Notes under the pieces: model-generated | What the model saw: the letters and a program-made list of their open reading frames with translations, nothing else | Told to the model about the DNA's origin: nothing | Databases searched by the model: none | In this document: one piece after another, positions 35,046 to 43,824 of the stretch | Numbering within the stretch: the first letter of the stretch is position 1 | Layout: each line of letters begins with the position of its first letter | Source: an uncultured Chthonomonas sp. | GTDB taxonomy: Bacteria > Armatimonadota > Chthonomonadetes > Chthonomonadales > Chthonomonadaceae | DNA: 64,000 nucleotides | Reading direction: 5' to 3' | NCBI GenBank assembly: GCA_903859705.1 | Contig: CAIONQ010000099.1 | Location: forward strand, 1-64,000 | Made by a program: the position numbers and the translations under genes

Positions 35046-36236
35046 ATGAATCGTCGTTCCCTGAAAAGTGGCTCCCACAAGAGCGCATTCACATTGATCG
35101 AACTGCTGGTAGCGCTGGCAATTATTTCTATTCTGGCAGCCGTTCTTTTCCCCGTATTTTCGAGTGCACGCGCCAATCGCAATGCCTCTTGTCTTTCAAA
35201 TCATCGGCAGCTTGCCGAAGCGGTATCCCTCTATATTCAGGATTACAACGCTTCGTTTATCCCATCCCCAACCGCGTTGGATACTTATCTTCCCGTAAAC
35301 AACCTGGCGAAGTGCCCCCTGCAATACATGTATGTTGTGGGTGATCAGCATTACTGCGAAGCCAGGGGCCATAGCAATGGCTTAGGAAGTAGTGGTAAAG
35401 CCAACGACAGCGGCGGTGACGATGGTGATGACGATGATAACGAGCTAAACCCCGGCAGCGGAGGTGGCGACCAGCACTTTGCTGGCGGAGGAGGATCTTC
35501 CTCGCCCAATATGACTTATCACGCCGGCACCATTATGGCCACAGCCACTACCGCCGCAATTTACTGGGGCACAAGCTGGGGCAACTCCACATTTGTTGGT
35601 GATAAGATAACGGGCTTGGACTCCTGGTATGTAGGCTTCAACGGTAGCCATTACGCTGTAACCAGCGATGAGTACACCGGCACAAACGGAACGGTAACTG
35701 CATCCACCACCCACCTGGGTCACCTGGTGGACGTTACCCCTGCACCAACCGGAGCGCCAACCACCGCTCAGATACTTGCAGAAGTATGTTCCCACATCGC
35801 AAACCCGGTATCCAATGGCTACTATGCGGTGTATGTGGATACGCCGCGTGGAACCAACGGCTTCTGTGCATGGCATAGCTGGGGCACGTGCGGCAGCGTG
35901 CCTGTTCAGATAGCATTCCACTTCAGCCTGGATGGCGATGCTGGCTGTAATCCCAGTGATGCCTCCGGCCTGCACTCTCAGGGCCTTGCCGCCCTGGCAA
36001 ATGTAACGGGCCATGAGCTTTCCGAAGCAAGAACCGACCCACGCGGTATTGGCTGGTTCGATTCTGCCGGCGCAGAGAATGGCGACAAGTGCGCATGGAC
36101 ATACGGAGCACCGCTGGTAACGTTCTCCAACGGTACCCAGTGGAAGATCCAGGGTGAATGGTCTAACAAGGCCTACACCAAGGGCACCGGTTACGCCAAC
36201 CTTTCCGGGCAAAAGGGCTGCATCTCTGGCCTATAA
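35046..36236 (+). CDS. Type IV prepilin leader fused to an EXORDIUM/phosphate-induced-protein-like domain
   Basis: A 396-residue protein. It begins with a class III (prepilin) signal: basic residues, then S-A | F15-T-L-I-E19-L-L, with Ala instead of the usual Gly before the cleavage point, followed by the hydrophobic helix ending AAVLFPVFSSAR, as in Armatimonadota pilins. A pilin-like stalk (SCLSNHRQLAEAVSLYIQDY) is followed by an acidic low-complexity linker at 111-154. Residues about 155-396 resemble the EXORDIUM/phosphate-induced-protein 1 family: IYWGTSWG, HLGHLV, GFCAWHSWG, TGHELSEARTDP (322-332) and GDKCAWTYG. It is probably displayed on a type IV pilus or type II secretion pseudopilus. 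AGGAG lies 10 bases before the ATG. A strong terminator follows. Confidence 0.75.
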   Translation: MNRRSLKSGSHKSAFTLIELLVALAIISILAAVLFPVFSSARANRNASCLSNHRQLAEAVSLYIQDYNASFIPSPTALDTYLPVNNLAKCPLQYMYVVGDQHYCEARGHSNGLGSSGKANDSGGDDGDDDDNELNPGSGGGDQHFAGGGGSSSPNMTYHAGTIMATATTAAIYWGTSWGNSTFVGDKITGLDSWYVGFNGSHYAVTSDEYTGTNGTVTASTTHLGHLVDVTPAPTGAPTTAQILAEVCSHIANPVSNGYYAVYVDTPRGTNGFCAWHSWGTCGSVPVQIAFHFSLDGDAGCNPSDASGLHSQGLAALANVTGHELSEARTDPRGIGWFDSAGAENGDKCAWTYGAPLVTFSNGTQWKIQGEWSNKAYTKGTGYANLSGQKGCISGL

Positions 36237-36261
36237 TTCCGGAAACCGATAAACAATCAAG

Positions 36262-36305
36262 GTCCCGCCTGGCAGAGTTGCAGATGCCAGGCGGGACTTT
36301 TTTGT
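36262..36305 (+). terminator. Rho-independent terminator after the prepilin-like gene
   Basis: A 13-bp perfect stem (gtcccgcctggca at 36262-36274 with tgccaggcgggac at 36285-36297) is followed by TTTTTT. It ends the plus-strand unit and separates it from the convergent RseB-like gene. Confidence 0.92.
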
Positions 36306-36373
36306 TGCCAGTAGCTAAACTCTTTCCCTAACATATGACTGCAATTGTGAATACAAAAAGGGTGTCCGGGGTG

Positions 36374-37408
36374 TTACTGGATAGACTTGTTAAGCTCGAT
36401 TACAAACCGCCTCATGGCCTCCGGGGTAATGTGGGACACTGCCGTAAATTGGAACTTATTGGAGGCCCAGGAGAGGGCGTAAACGTGGTGGTCTGTGTTC
36501 TGGAAAGCGATAAGGCCTGGCAGCATCAGTTTGCTCCATCCGCCAGAGGGCACGGGCTGAGCACCCGTTTCCTTTTGAACAAAGATAGATACCGTTTCAA
36601 TTCCATCGGTATAAAGCAGCTGTTGAGCTGGCCGCCCATCCAGGCTGCTAATTGCGGCTGAGATCCTACGGAAGCCCAGGGGTGCCTTAGCAGGCACTTT
36701 GGCCGCTTCTAGCTCTGAGTGAGGATCCAATGTGATAGTGGCTGCTTCCCGATGCGTTGTTTTTCCGTTTTGTGGAACGAACAGGTTTGCGGTAATGGTT
36801 GCAGGCAGCGACGTAGGCGTGTACATCACCATACGGGCCACAACATTATCGGTGTAGGTGGTTTCTATTCGGATCGTCCTGCTGGTTATACGATCAATCC
36901 ACCGGCGCTGTCGGCTCTTGCCCGGATGCACCGGCAACAGATCCAGCACCCAGCACTGCCGACCAGCAATTGCCACGGATGGCGACACTATGTTTACTCT
37001 GTAATTCGTTTCTATTAGCTGCTGTACACTACGGTCTCTCTGCTCGGATGCGGCACTCAGCCTTGTTTCTTCCAGTGCAGAGGTATGCGGATCGTAGTGC
37101 CATGCAGATTGGCCATCCGAGCAGATAACTCGGCCCTGAACCTCAGTCGGCGTCAAGAACTCAACGCGGCTGGCTCCATGGGGGCCAAGCACCACATGTG
37201 CTTTAACCGTATGCACAATGCCATGCCTACGGTAAGTCATCAGCATATCGGCACGCATTGGTACTTCCGCCCCGGCCGTAATGGATCTACGCCAGACAGA
37301 GGCTGCAGAAGCTGTATCGGATTTACGGCGTGGTCCGGCCGCTGCACCCGGGCAGGATAGATGCATGGCCGTTGCCATGCCTGCAATCATCAGGCATGCT
37401 CTCTTCAT
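36374..37408 (-). CDS. RseB/MucB-like periplasmic sigma-factor regulator
   Basis: A 344-residue protein with a signal peptide (MKRACLMIAGMATAMHLSCPG). The N-terminal two-thirds has a LolA-like half-barrel pattern (MLMTYRRHGIVHTVKAHVVL, 'GRVICSDGQSAWHYDP'). The C-terminal part has the RseB-like 'LGFRRISAAISSLDGRPAQQLLYTDGIETVSIFVQ' and 'HITPEAMRRFVIELNKSI' segments. RseB proteins bind the anti-sigma factor in the periplasm and sense lipids or lipoproteins. The start codon overlaps the stop of the anti-sigma gene (ATGA), and the sigma factor gene is upstream, which strongly supports the call over a plain DUF2092 protein. Confidence 0.75.
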   Translation of the reverse strand: MKRACLMIAGMATAMHLSCPGAAAGPRRKSDTASAASVWRRSITAGAEVPMRADMLMTYRRHGIVHTVKAHVVLGPHGASRVEFLTPTEVQGRVICSDGQSAWHYDPHTSALEETRLSAASEQRDRSVQQLIETNYRVNIVSPSVAIAGRQCWVLDLLPVHPGKSRQRRWIDRITSRTIRIETTYTDNVVARMVMYTPTSLPATITANLFVPQNGKTTHREAATITLDPHSELEAAKVPAKAPLGFRRISAAISSLDGRPAQQLLYTDGIETVSIFVQKETGAQPVPSGGWSKLMLPGLIAFQNTDHHVYALSWASNKFQFTAVSHITPEAMRRFVIELNKSIQ

Positions 37409-37983
37409 CGGCTGATCTCGTTATTTATAACGGTGCTTCCCGAGTCGGTATCGCCAAGGGCTAATTGCTGTACGCCGCTATCGCCCGGTGCCACACCGAT
37501 GCTTCGTGCGGTGTGTAGCGATGCCATTTCATCCAGCGCCTCTCCAGAGGGCAGTGCAGGTGGGCGCGGGGTGGCTCGGGTAACGCGATTTCCGTTTATT
37601 TTCAAGCCGTTGCCGGCATGCGTCTCTTGTCTTACCCAGAGGGTAAACAGGGCGGCTGCGGCGGTTACTGTGGCCAACGCGGTCCAACTCAGATTGCGTA
37701 TTACAGGAGCAGTTATGACGGCAGTTTGCTGGGGCAGCGCTCTAAGCTCACGCAACGCCTTGCCTTTTGCTTCATCCAATAAATGTGCCGGTGGATTGGC
37801 TGATCGCAGTTGCAGGATAGTGTGCCGAATTGCTGCCAGCTCCATTGTGCATGCGGCGCACATTTCGAGATGGGCGTTCAGTGAAACGAGCCTCTCAGAA
37901 TCGAGAGTACCATCAATGAAGTCGCTCATTAGCGTACGCGCAACCTCACAAGACAGTTGATTGTATCGGTTTACTTCCTGCAT
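37405..37983 (-). CDS. Membrane-bound zinc-finger anti-sigma factor
   Basis: A 192-residue protein. The cytoplasmic N-terminus has a ZAS/zf-HC2-type motif: an early Cys (LSC12EV), then H-x3-C-x2-C in NAHLEMCAAC. A hydrophobic segment (NLSWTALATVTAAAALFTLWV, about residues 111-131) anchors it in the membrane, and a Pro/Thr-rich extracytoplasmic tail follows. Such proteins hold an ECF sigma factor until a periplasmic signal triggers release. The gene overlaps the sigma gene by 13 bases upstream and the RseB-like gene by 4 bases downstream, the classical three-gene order. Confidence 0.88.
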   Translation of the reverse strand: MQEVNRYNQLSCEVARTLMSDFIDGTLDSERLVSLNAHLEMCAACTMELAAIRHTILQLRSANPPAHLLDEAKGKALRELRALPQQTAVITAPVIRNLSWTALATVTAAAALFTLWVRQETHAGNGLKINGNRVTRATPRPPALPSGEALDEMASLHTARSIGVAPGDSGVQQLALGDTDSGSTVINNEISR

Positions 37984-38651
37984 TGAGTATCGGGTTCCTG
38001 ATCTGCATGCGAGCGGGAGAGGTCGCCATAGATCGTCTTCATTTCTGGATCGGCCACAAGCATGAGCCGTAACCGGGCTCTGGCTCTGTGTAACCGGGAT
38101 CTTACCGTTCCTAACGGCAGCTGTAAAATCTGGGCTATCTCTGCGTAGTCCAGGTTCTCCATATCTGCCAACACCACAATCAAACGATGTTCCTCTGAAA
38201 GGGCCATAAGGGCCAGGTGCACAGGGCTGGAAAGCTCGTTTCTGGATAAGAGTACAACCGGGTCTGCCGCAGAATCGGCTGGCTCGCTTAGCTCTCCGTT
38301 CTCCTCACAAAGTGCGTCCAGGCTCACCGCCTGATGCCTCTGGCTCTTGCGATAGAGATCTATTCTCGTTGTTCTCATGATGCGATACATCCACTTAAGA
38401 AAAGTGGTTTCCCCACGAAACCTCGGGAAGCTTCTATATCCTTCAAGAACAGTTTCACTCAGCAGATCTGAGGCATCATCCGGCGTGTTGCTCCAGTGGT
38501 ACGCACAGCGCCACAGAGGCTCCCAGCATGGTTCCAGCTGAGCCTCAAAGGCGGCTTTGCGTGCTTCTTCTTCGCGGCGTTCCTTGCGTGCAGCAAGGGC
38601 GCGCGAGCCAATTCCAAGTTTGAATTGTATCACGAGACTGCGGCCAGACAT
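37971..38651 (-). CDS. ECF-family RNA polymerase sigma factor
   Basis: A 226-residue protein. Region 2 reads DDASDLLSETVLEGYRSFPRFRGETTFLKWMYRIMRTTRIDLYRK, and region 4 reads LMALSEEHRLIVVLADMENLDYAEIAQILQLPLGTVRSRLHRARARLR, with the usual region 4 helix-turn-helix. A basic, Arg/Glu-rich extension of about 40 residues precedes region 2. It starts at the ATG at 38651. It is divergent from the RND efflux operon, whose upstream region contains an ECF-type promoter sequence (38769-38796), so it may control that operon as well as itself. Confidence 0.9.
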   Translation of the reverse strand: MSGRSLVIQFKLGIGSRALAARKERREEEARKAAFEAQLEPCWEPLWRCAYHWSNTPDDASDLLSETVLEGYRSFPRFRGETTFLKWMYRIMRTTRIDLYRKSQRHQAVSLDALCEENGELSEPADSAADPVVLLSRNELSSPVHLALMALSEEHRLIVVLADMENLDYAEIAQILQLPLGTVRSRLHRARARLRLMLVADPEMKTIYGDLSRSHADQEPDTQCRK

Positions 38652-38768
38652 TCCGTAGTGTTATCCTCGGCGCAGCTTTTCTGAAAAAGTGTTCGCCTCA
38701 CAGATAGAGGCGCAGACTGCTGGCAGCAAAGTTCCACGCTGTGCATTCGTTCACACCTTTTGCAGCAT

Positions 38769-38796
38769 GGAACTTTACGACTCACAGATATCGACT
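38769..38796 (+). promoter_or_regulatory. Candidate ECF sigma promoter for the efflux operon
   Basis: GGAACTT (38769-38775), a canonical ECF -35 element, is followed after 15 bases by TCGACT (38791-38796), an acceptable -10. It lies 61 bp before the first RND gene and about 120 bp from the divergent sigma factor start. Confidence 0.45.
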
Positions 38797-38856
38797 TTGA
38801 TTGCGAGCCCGTGATCTTAGAAGCCCCACTTTGCCGCATAGGAAACAACGCATCTC

Positions 38857-41800
38857 ATGAGCATCGTAGCATCCGCTCTCCGCAGGCCGTACACGTATAT
38901 CGTGGCCACACTTCTTGTGCTAATTCTGGGAATTGCGACCGTTGTTAGCACTCCAACCGATGTCTTCCCCAATATCGATATTCCCGTTGCCAGCGTGATC
39001 TGGAGTTATGGTGGTGCTTCGCCAGATGACATGGAAAAGCGGATTGTAACCATAGCGGAACGCTCATATACAACATCGGTCAACGATATTCAACATATCG
39101 AAAGCCAGAGTATGCCGGGTGTAAGCGTTATTAAAGTGTTTTTTCAGCCAGGTGCAAAGGTAGAAGGTGCAGTTGCGCAACTAACGGCAACATCGCAAAC
39201 GCTGTTAAAGAGCTTGCCCCCCGGTATCACACCACCCTTAATCATACAGTTCAATGCCAGCAGTGTACCTATCATCCAACTGGGTGTAAGCAGCAAAACA
39301 ATGAGCGAGCAGCAGTTGTACGATTATGCTCAGAACTTTGTGCGCGTTCAGCTTGCCACCGTCCAGGGAGCCTCAACCCCATCGCCCTATGGCGGAAAAC
39401 CTCGCCAGATAATGGTGGATCTAAACCCTGCAGCAATGCAGGCCAGAGGGCTTTCAGCATACGATGTCAGCGCGGCCATCAATGCACAGAACCTTATTTT
39501 GCCAGCTGGTACAGCAAAAATGGGCGACCGTGAGTATACCGTAAGCATCAACAGCAGCCCCGGTTTGCTTGATGCACTTAACAACCTGCCGGTAAAGCAG
39601 ATAAACGGCGCAACCATTTTTGTGCGCGATGTAGCCCAGGTTCATGATGGTTTTGCCGTGCAAACCAATATTGTGAACAGGGATGGCAAACGCGCCTGCC
39701 TTCTCACTATCTTGAAAAGTGGATCTGCCAGCACTTTAAGTGTTGTTCAGCGTGTAAAAGATCTGCTACCAACTATTCGAGCTACGCTTCCTCAGGGGGT
39801 TGAGTTGGACGTAATGTCTGACCAATCCCTATTCGTACGCGCTTCTGTAAATGGAGTTGTGCGCGAGGCTGTAATTGCCGCACTGCTTACTGCCGTTATG
39901 ATTCTGCTGTTTCTGGGCAGCTGGCGCAGCACGTTAATTGTTGCTGTATCCATCCCGCTCTCCATCCTTACATCCATTATAGTGCTGGGTGCAACAGGGC
40001 AAACATTAAATGTAATGACGCTTGGCGGCCTTGCGCTGGCGGTTGGAATACTGGTGGATAACGCCATTGTGGTTATCGAGAATATCTATAGAAACCTTGG
40101 CCACGGAAAGCGCCTACGTACGGCGATACTTGATGGTGCAGAACAGATTGCTTCCCCAAGCCTGGTAGCAACCATGGCCATATGTGTTGTGTTTGTGCCT
40201 ATATTGTTTCTTACAGGGGCTGCAGGCTCACTATTTAAACCGCTGGCTATGGCGGTTATCTATGCAATGATCGCCTCATACCTGCTCTCCCGTACTGTGG
40301 TGCCGGTGGTTGTGAACTTCCTGCTTAAGAGTGAAGTTACGTTGCACCAGCATGGGCACGAAACAAGCGCACATGCCGGGCCACAGGGAGATATTTTCTG
40401 GCGGATCCATCAAAAGTTCAACCGGTACTTTGATATTGGCCTGGAGTGGTACCGGCACCGACTGCATGCCGCTATGGAGCGGCGTGGCATGGTGCTGGCA
40501 TGCTATGGGCTTTTGTGCGTTGCATCCGGTGCATTGTTGCCGTTTATCGGCAGAGACTTCTTTCCGGCTGTGGATTCCGGTTCCTTCAGGCTGCATGTGC
40601 GTGCCCCAGCCGGTACAAGAGTAGAAAAAACCGAGCAACTGTTTGCGCAGGTGGAGGCACAGATAAGACAACGGGTACCCTCCAGCCAGCTTGAGTTGAT
40701 ACTGGATAACATTGGGCTACCAGTTGGTGGGGTTAATTTTGCCTACTCCACAACAGGCTCAATTGGTCCATCCGATGGCGAGATACTGGTGGCCCTTAAA
40801 GAGGAACATCGGCCTACCGCAGAGCTGATTGATGAGTTGAGAATTGAGTTGCCGAAGCGGTTTCCTCAGCTCACATTCTTCTTTCAGCCAGCGGATATAA
40901 CCACTCAGATTCTGAACTTCGGGCTTCCCGCCCCCGTGGATGTTCAAGTTGTGGGGCGCTCAGAACGGAATTTTGATACCGCAAGAGAGATTGCAAGAAA
41001 GCTGGCACAAATACCCGGCGCAGCCGATGTGCACATACACCAGGTAATGGATGTGCCTGAACTGCACGTGAGTGTAGACAGAGACCGGGCGCTTGAAATG
41101 GGCCTTACTCAGCGTGATGTTGCAAACTCCGTACTTGTTAATCTGAGCGGAAGTGGGCAGGCCTTTCCCAACTACTGGCTGGACCCCAAAAATGGTGTTA
41201 GTTACCTGGTTGCCGTGCAAACCCCGCAATACAGGCTGAACAGTGTGCCAACTCTGGATGCAATCTCGTTTGCAGGAACCTCTGCTCGGCCGCCACAGCA
41301 GCTAGGAAGCCTTGCCACCGTAATGCGCCAAACCAGTGCTGAAGTAATTAACCACTACAACGTTCAGCCCACATTTGATATTTATGCAAATGTTGCCAAC
41401 AGAGACCTGGGCGGAGTTTCCACGGATATTAACCGGGTGCTTGCCGAAATGCAGCACCGGTTACCACGCGGCACCTCTGTAACCGTGCGCGGCCAGGTGG
41501 AAAGCATGAACAGCTCATTTGCTGGATTAGGCGCAGGGCTGGTGTTCTCCATCTTGTTCATCTACTTGCTGATGGTGGTGAACTACCAATCACTTGTGGA
41601 CCCGCTGATCATCATCACCGCATTGCCAGGCGCACTTTGCGGCATTGTGTGGATGTTGTTTGTTACGCACACCGTGTTCAGCGTGCCAGCACTCATGGGT
41701 GCGATTATGTGTGTTGGTGTATCCACCGCAAACTCCATCCTTGTAGTGACATTTGCAAACGACAGACGCCTTGAGGGCGATACCGCTCTCACCGCAGCAA

Positions 41801-42075
41801 TTACAGCTGGCTGCACGCGTTTGAGGCCCGTATTGATGACCGCCGCAGCTATGGTAATTGGCATGTTACCGATGGCACTTGGGATTGGCGAAGGCGGTGA
41901 ACAGAATGCCCCCCTGGGTAGGGCCGTTGTTGGCGGCTTGATGTTGGCTACCGTTTCTACACTGTTGTTTGTTCCAGTTATCTACTCTCTGCTCAGGAAG
42001 CAAGCCCCACACTTTGCAGCGGAAGAGGGAGAAGAGAAGCCGCATTCTACACCCCATACCGAGGCAATTAGATAG
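38857..42075 (+). CDS. RND-family efflux permease (HAE-type), system 1
   Basis: A 1072-residue inner-membrane transporter. It has the standard layout: TM1 at about residues 16-34, a large periplasmic loop, TM2-6, a second loop and TM7-12. The TM4 proton-relay segment reads GILVDNAIVVIEN, so it keeps the first Asp of the AcrB D407-D408 pair but has Asn at the second. TM10-11 end with 'PLIIITALPGALCGIVWML' and a C-terminal acidic tail. It exports compounds from the periplasm using proton import; the substrate is unpredictable, but the sequence is more like drug exporters than CusA-type metal exporters. It is followed by adaptor and outer-membrane genes with gaps of 21 and -4 bp. Confidence 0.92.
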   Translation: MSIVASALRRPYTYIVATLLVLILGIATVVSTPTDVFPNIDIPVASVIWSYGGASPDDMEKRIVTIAERSYTTSVNDIQHIESQSMPGVSVIKVFFQPGAKVEGAVAQLTATSQTLLKSLPPGITPPLIIQFNASSVPIIQLGVSSKTMSEQQLYDYAQNFVRVQLATVQGASTPSPYGGKPRQIMVDLNPAAMQARGLSAYDVSAAINAQNLILPAGTAKMGDREYTVSINSSPGLLDALNNLPVKQINGATIFVRDVAQVHDGFAVQTNIVNRDGKRACLLTILKSGSASTLSVVQRVKDLLPTIRATLPQGVELDVMSDQSLFVRASVNGVVREAVIAALLTAVMILLFLGSWRSTLIVAVSIPLSILTSIIVLGATGQTLNVMTLGGLALAVGILVDNAIVVIENIYRNLGHGKRLRTAILDGAEQIASPSLVATMAICVVFVPILFLTGAAGSLFKPLAMAVIYAMIASYLLSRTVVPVVVNFLLKSEVTLHQHGHETSAHAGPQGDIFWRIHQKFNRYFDIGLEWYRHRLHAAMERRGMVLACYGLLCVASGALLPFIGRDFFPAVDSGSFRLHVRAPAGTRVEKTEQLFAQVEAQIRQRVPSSQLELILDNIGLPVGGVNFAYSTTGSIGPSDGEILVALKEEHRPTAELIDELRIELPKRFPQLTFFFQPADITTQILNFGLPAPVDVQVVGRSERNFDTAREIARKLAQIPGAADVHIHQVMDVPELHVSVDRDRALEMGLTQRDVANSVLVNLSGSGQAFPNYWLDPKNGVSYLVAVQTPQYRLNSVPTLDAISFAGTSARPPQQLGSLATVMRQTSAEVINHYNVQPTFDIYANVANRDLGGVSTDINRVLAEMQHRLPRGTSVTVRGQVESMNSSFAGLGAGLVFSILFIYLLMVVNYQSLVDPLIIITALPGALCGIVWMLFVTHTVFSVPALMGAIMCVGVSTANSILVVTFANDRRLEGDTALTAAITAGCTRLRPVLMTAAAMVIGMLPMALGIGEGGEQNAPLGRAVVGGLMLATVSTLLFVPVIYSLLRKQAPHFAAEEGEEKPHSTPHTEAIR

Positions 42076-42096
42076 TAAATTCTGAGGAAAAAACAC

Positions 42097-43824
42097 ATGA
42101 CAGAACACATACACCCTGAAACTGGTATGGCAGAAGAGCACAGTGAGAGCCATACCACGCCAAAACAGCATCCACATCATGCTGGCAAGGGCAATCACAG
42201 TTCACGGGCCGGGCGTGCGCTACGCATTGTAGCACTGCTAACTCTTGGTGGCGCGGTGGGTGCAGCCGGAATATTACCGAGAATTAAGCAGAGCAACAAG
42301 CTGAAACTCATTGCTGCCACCAGCAAGAACAGTACGCCACTGGTTAATGCGATTGGGCTAACCCGAATGCAAGAAGGTGATGGCATTGCCCTGCCGGGCA
42401 GTGTTCAGGCAGAATCGGAAACGGTAGTGAATGCCAGAACAAGTGGCTACGTGCGCGAACTGCATGCAGACATTGGAGTGCATGTGAAGGCGGGCCAACT
42501 CCTTGCTTTGATTGAAAGCCCGGAAGTGGACAATCAGCTGGATCAAGCAGTTGCAGAATCTGCCCGTGCCAGAGCAGGAAGGCAGCAGGCAAGCGCCGAT
42601 CAATCCAGATTGGAAGCTTCCAGAGCGCAGGCCGGTTCCGAAGCGGTGCGGGCCCAGGCAGGGATAGATACAGCACTCTCGGATCTGGCGCACTCAAAGG
42701 CTCGCTTAGCTGCCACACAGGCCTCCGAGGCGGAAGCTACTGCAAGAATACAGCAGGCAGAGAAGCATCTCATAGGAAAGAAAGCAGACCTGAACCGTAT
42801 TGTTGCCCGCAGAGATCTCGCAAAGAAAACTGTTTCCAGATGGCGTGAACTGGAAAAAGGCGGAGCGGTATCCGGGCAAGAGCTGGATGAGGCGGAATCT
42901 GCTTATGACCAGGCGCAGGCCAGTGTAACTGCAGCGGAGGCGGAGGTAGATTCTGCACAGGCGGATCTCAGCGCTGCGAAGGCAATTCTAACAGCCCGCA
43001 ACAGTGATGCTGAGGCTGCGATGGCAGACATCGCATCGTCTAACCAGCGTGTAAATGCGGCACGGGCCACCCTGGATTCTAATCGGCAGCAAATTAGAGC
43101 TGCAGAAGCGGGAGTACGCGCCGGGGTGGCGGGCGTGGAGGCGGCCACAGCACTGGCATCTGCGGCAACCGCCAATACATCCCGATTTAGAGTTTTACGC
43201 TCTTTTGAACGTGTAGTGGCCCCGTTTGATGGTGTGATTACAGCTCGTAACGTAGACATTGGCACGCTTGTAACTCCGGGAGTTATGGGATTGCTGCCCG
43301 ATCCGGCAGCCACCGTAACTCACAACGGCCTCTTCACGATAGCCCATACCAACAGGCTTCGCGTGTTGGTGAACGTGCCACAAACTACGGCACCAGAGAT
43401 TCATGAAGGATTGGCCGCCGATGTTACCGTTGCAGAGCTGCCGGGAAAAGTATTCCATGGATCGGTTGCGCGGTTATCCGGTGCCCTGGATTCTGCTTCT
43501 CGAACCGTTATGGCGGAGGTATGGATCAATGGCAACACGGGCCTAATCCAACCCGGTACCTACACGCAGGTGCATTTCCGAACCGGTGTTGGCCACACAG
43601 TATTGCGAATACCGGCAAATACCCTGCTTGTTGATGGCCAGGGTGTGAGAGTAGCATTGGTTACCTCTGCCAGCCTCATTCACTATGTGCCGGTGCAAAT
43701 CGGAAGGGACCTTGGCAAAGAGGTTGAGATTGCGAGTGGACTAACAGGCACAGAGACACTGGTAGCAGACCCGGGCGACATGCTGATTGAAGGCCAGCGT
43801 GTGGAGGCAATAGCTGTAAAGTGA
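42097..43824 (+). CDS. Membrane-fusion (HlyD/AcrA-like) adaptor, system 1
   Basis: A 575-residue protein. It has a His-rich cytoplasmic N-terminus (several His in the first 35 residues), one membrane segment (ALRIVALLTLGGAVGAAGILP) and a barrel-sandwich strand GYVRELHADIGVHVKAGQLLALIE. A very long alpha-helical hairpin (about residues 135-365) is full of Ala/Glu/Gln heptads. The second lipoyl half (FERVVAPFDGVITARNVDIGTLV) and the beta-barrel and membrane-proximal domains follow. It bridges the permease and the TolC-type channel. GAGGAA lies 8 bases before the ATG. The His-rich tail could bind metal, which would be unusual for an adaptor. Confidence 0.92.
   Translation: MTEHIHPETGMAEEHSESHTTPKQHPHHAGKGNHSSRAGRALRIVALLTLGGAVGAAGILPRIKQSNKLKLIAATSKNSTPLVNAIGLTRMQEGDGIALPGSVQAESETVVNARTSGYVRELHADIGVHVKAGQLLALIESPEVDNQLDQAVAESARARAGRQQASADQSRLEASRAQAGSEAVRAQAGIDTALSDLAHSKARLAATQASEAEATARIQQAEKHLIGKKADLNRIVARRDLAKKTVSRWRELEKGGAVSGQELDEAESAYDQAQASVTAAEAEVDSAQADLSAAKAILTARNSDAEAAMADIASSNQRVNAARATLDSNRQQIRAAEAGVRAGVAGVEAATALASAATANTSRFRVLRSFERVVAPFDGVITARNVDIGTLVTPGVMGLLPDPAATVTHNGLFTIAHTNRLRVLVNVPQTTAPEIHEGLAADVTVAELPGKVFHGSVARLSGALDSASRTVMAEVWINGNTGLIQPGTYTQVHFRTGVGHTVLRIPANTLLVDGQGVRVALVTSASLIHYVPVQIGRDLGKEVEIASGLTGTETLVADPGDMLIEGQRVEAIAVK

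Noticed and set aside
36374-37408. Stand-alone LolA/DUF2092 protein
   Set aside because: The C-terminal segment and the overlap with sigma and anti-sigma genes fit RseB better.
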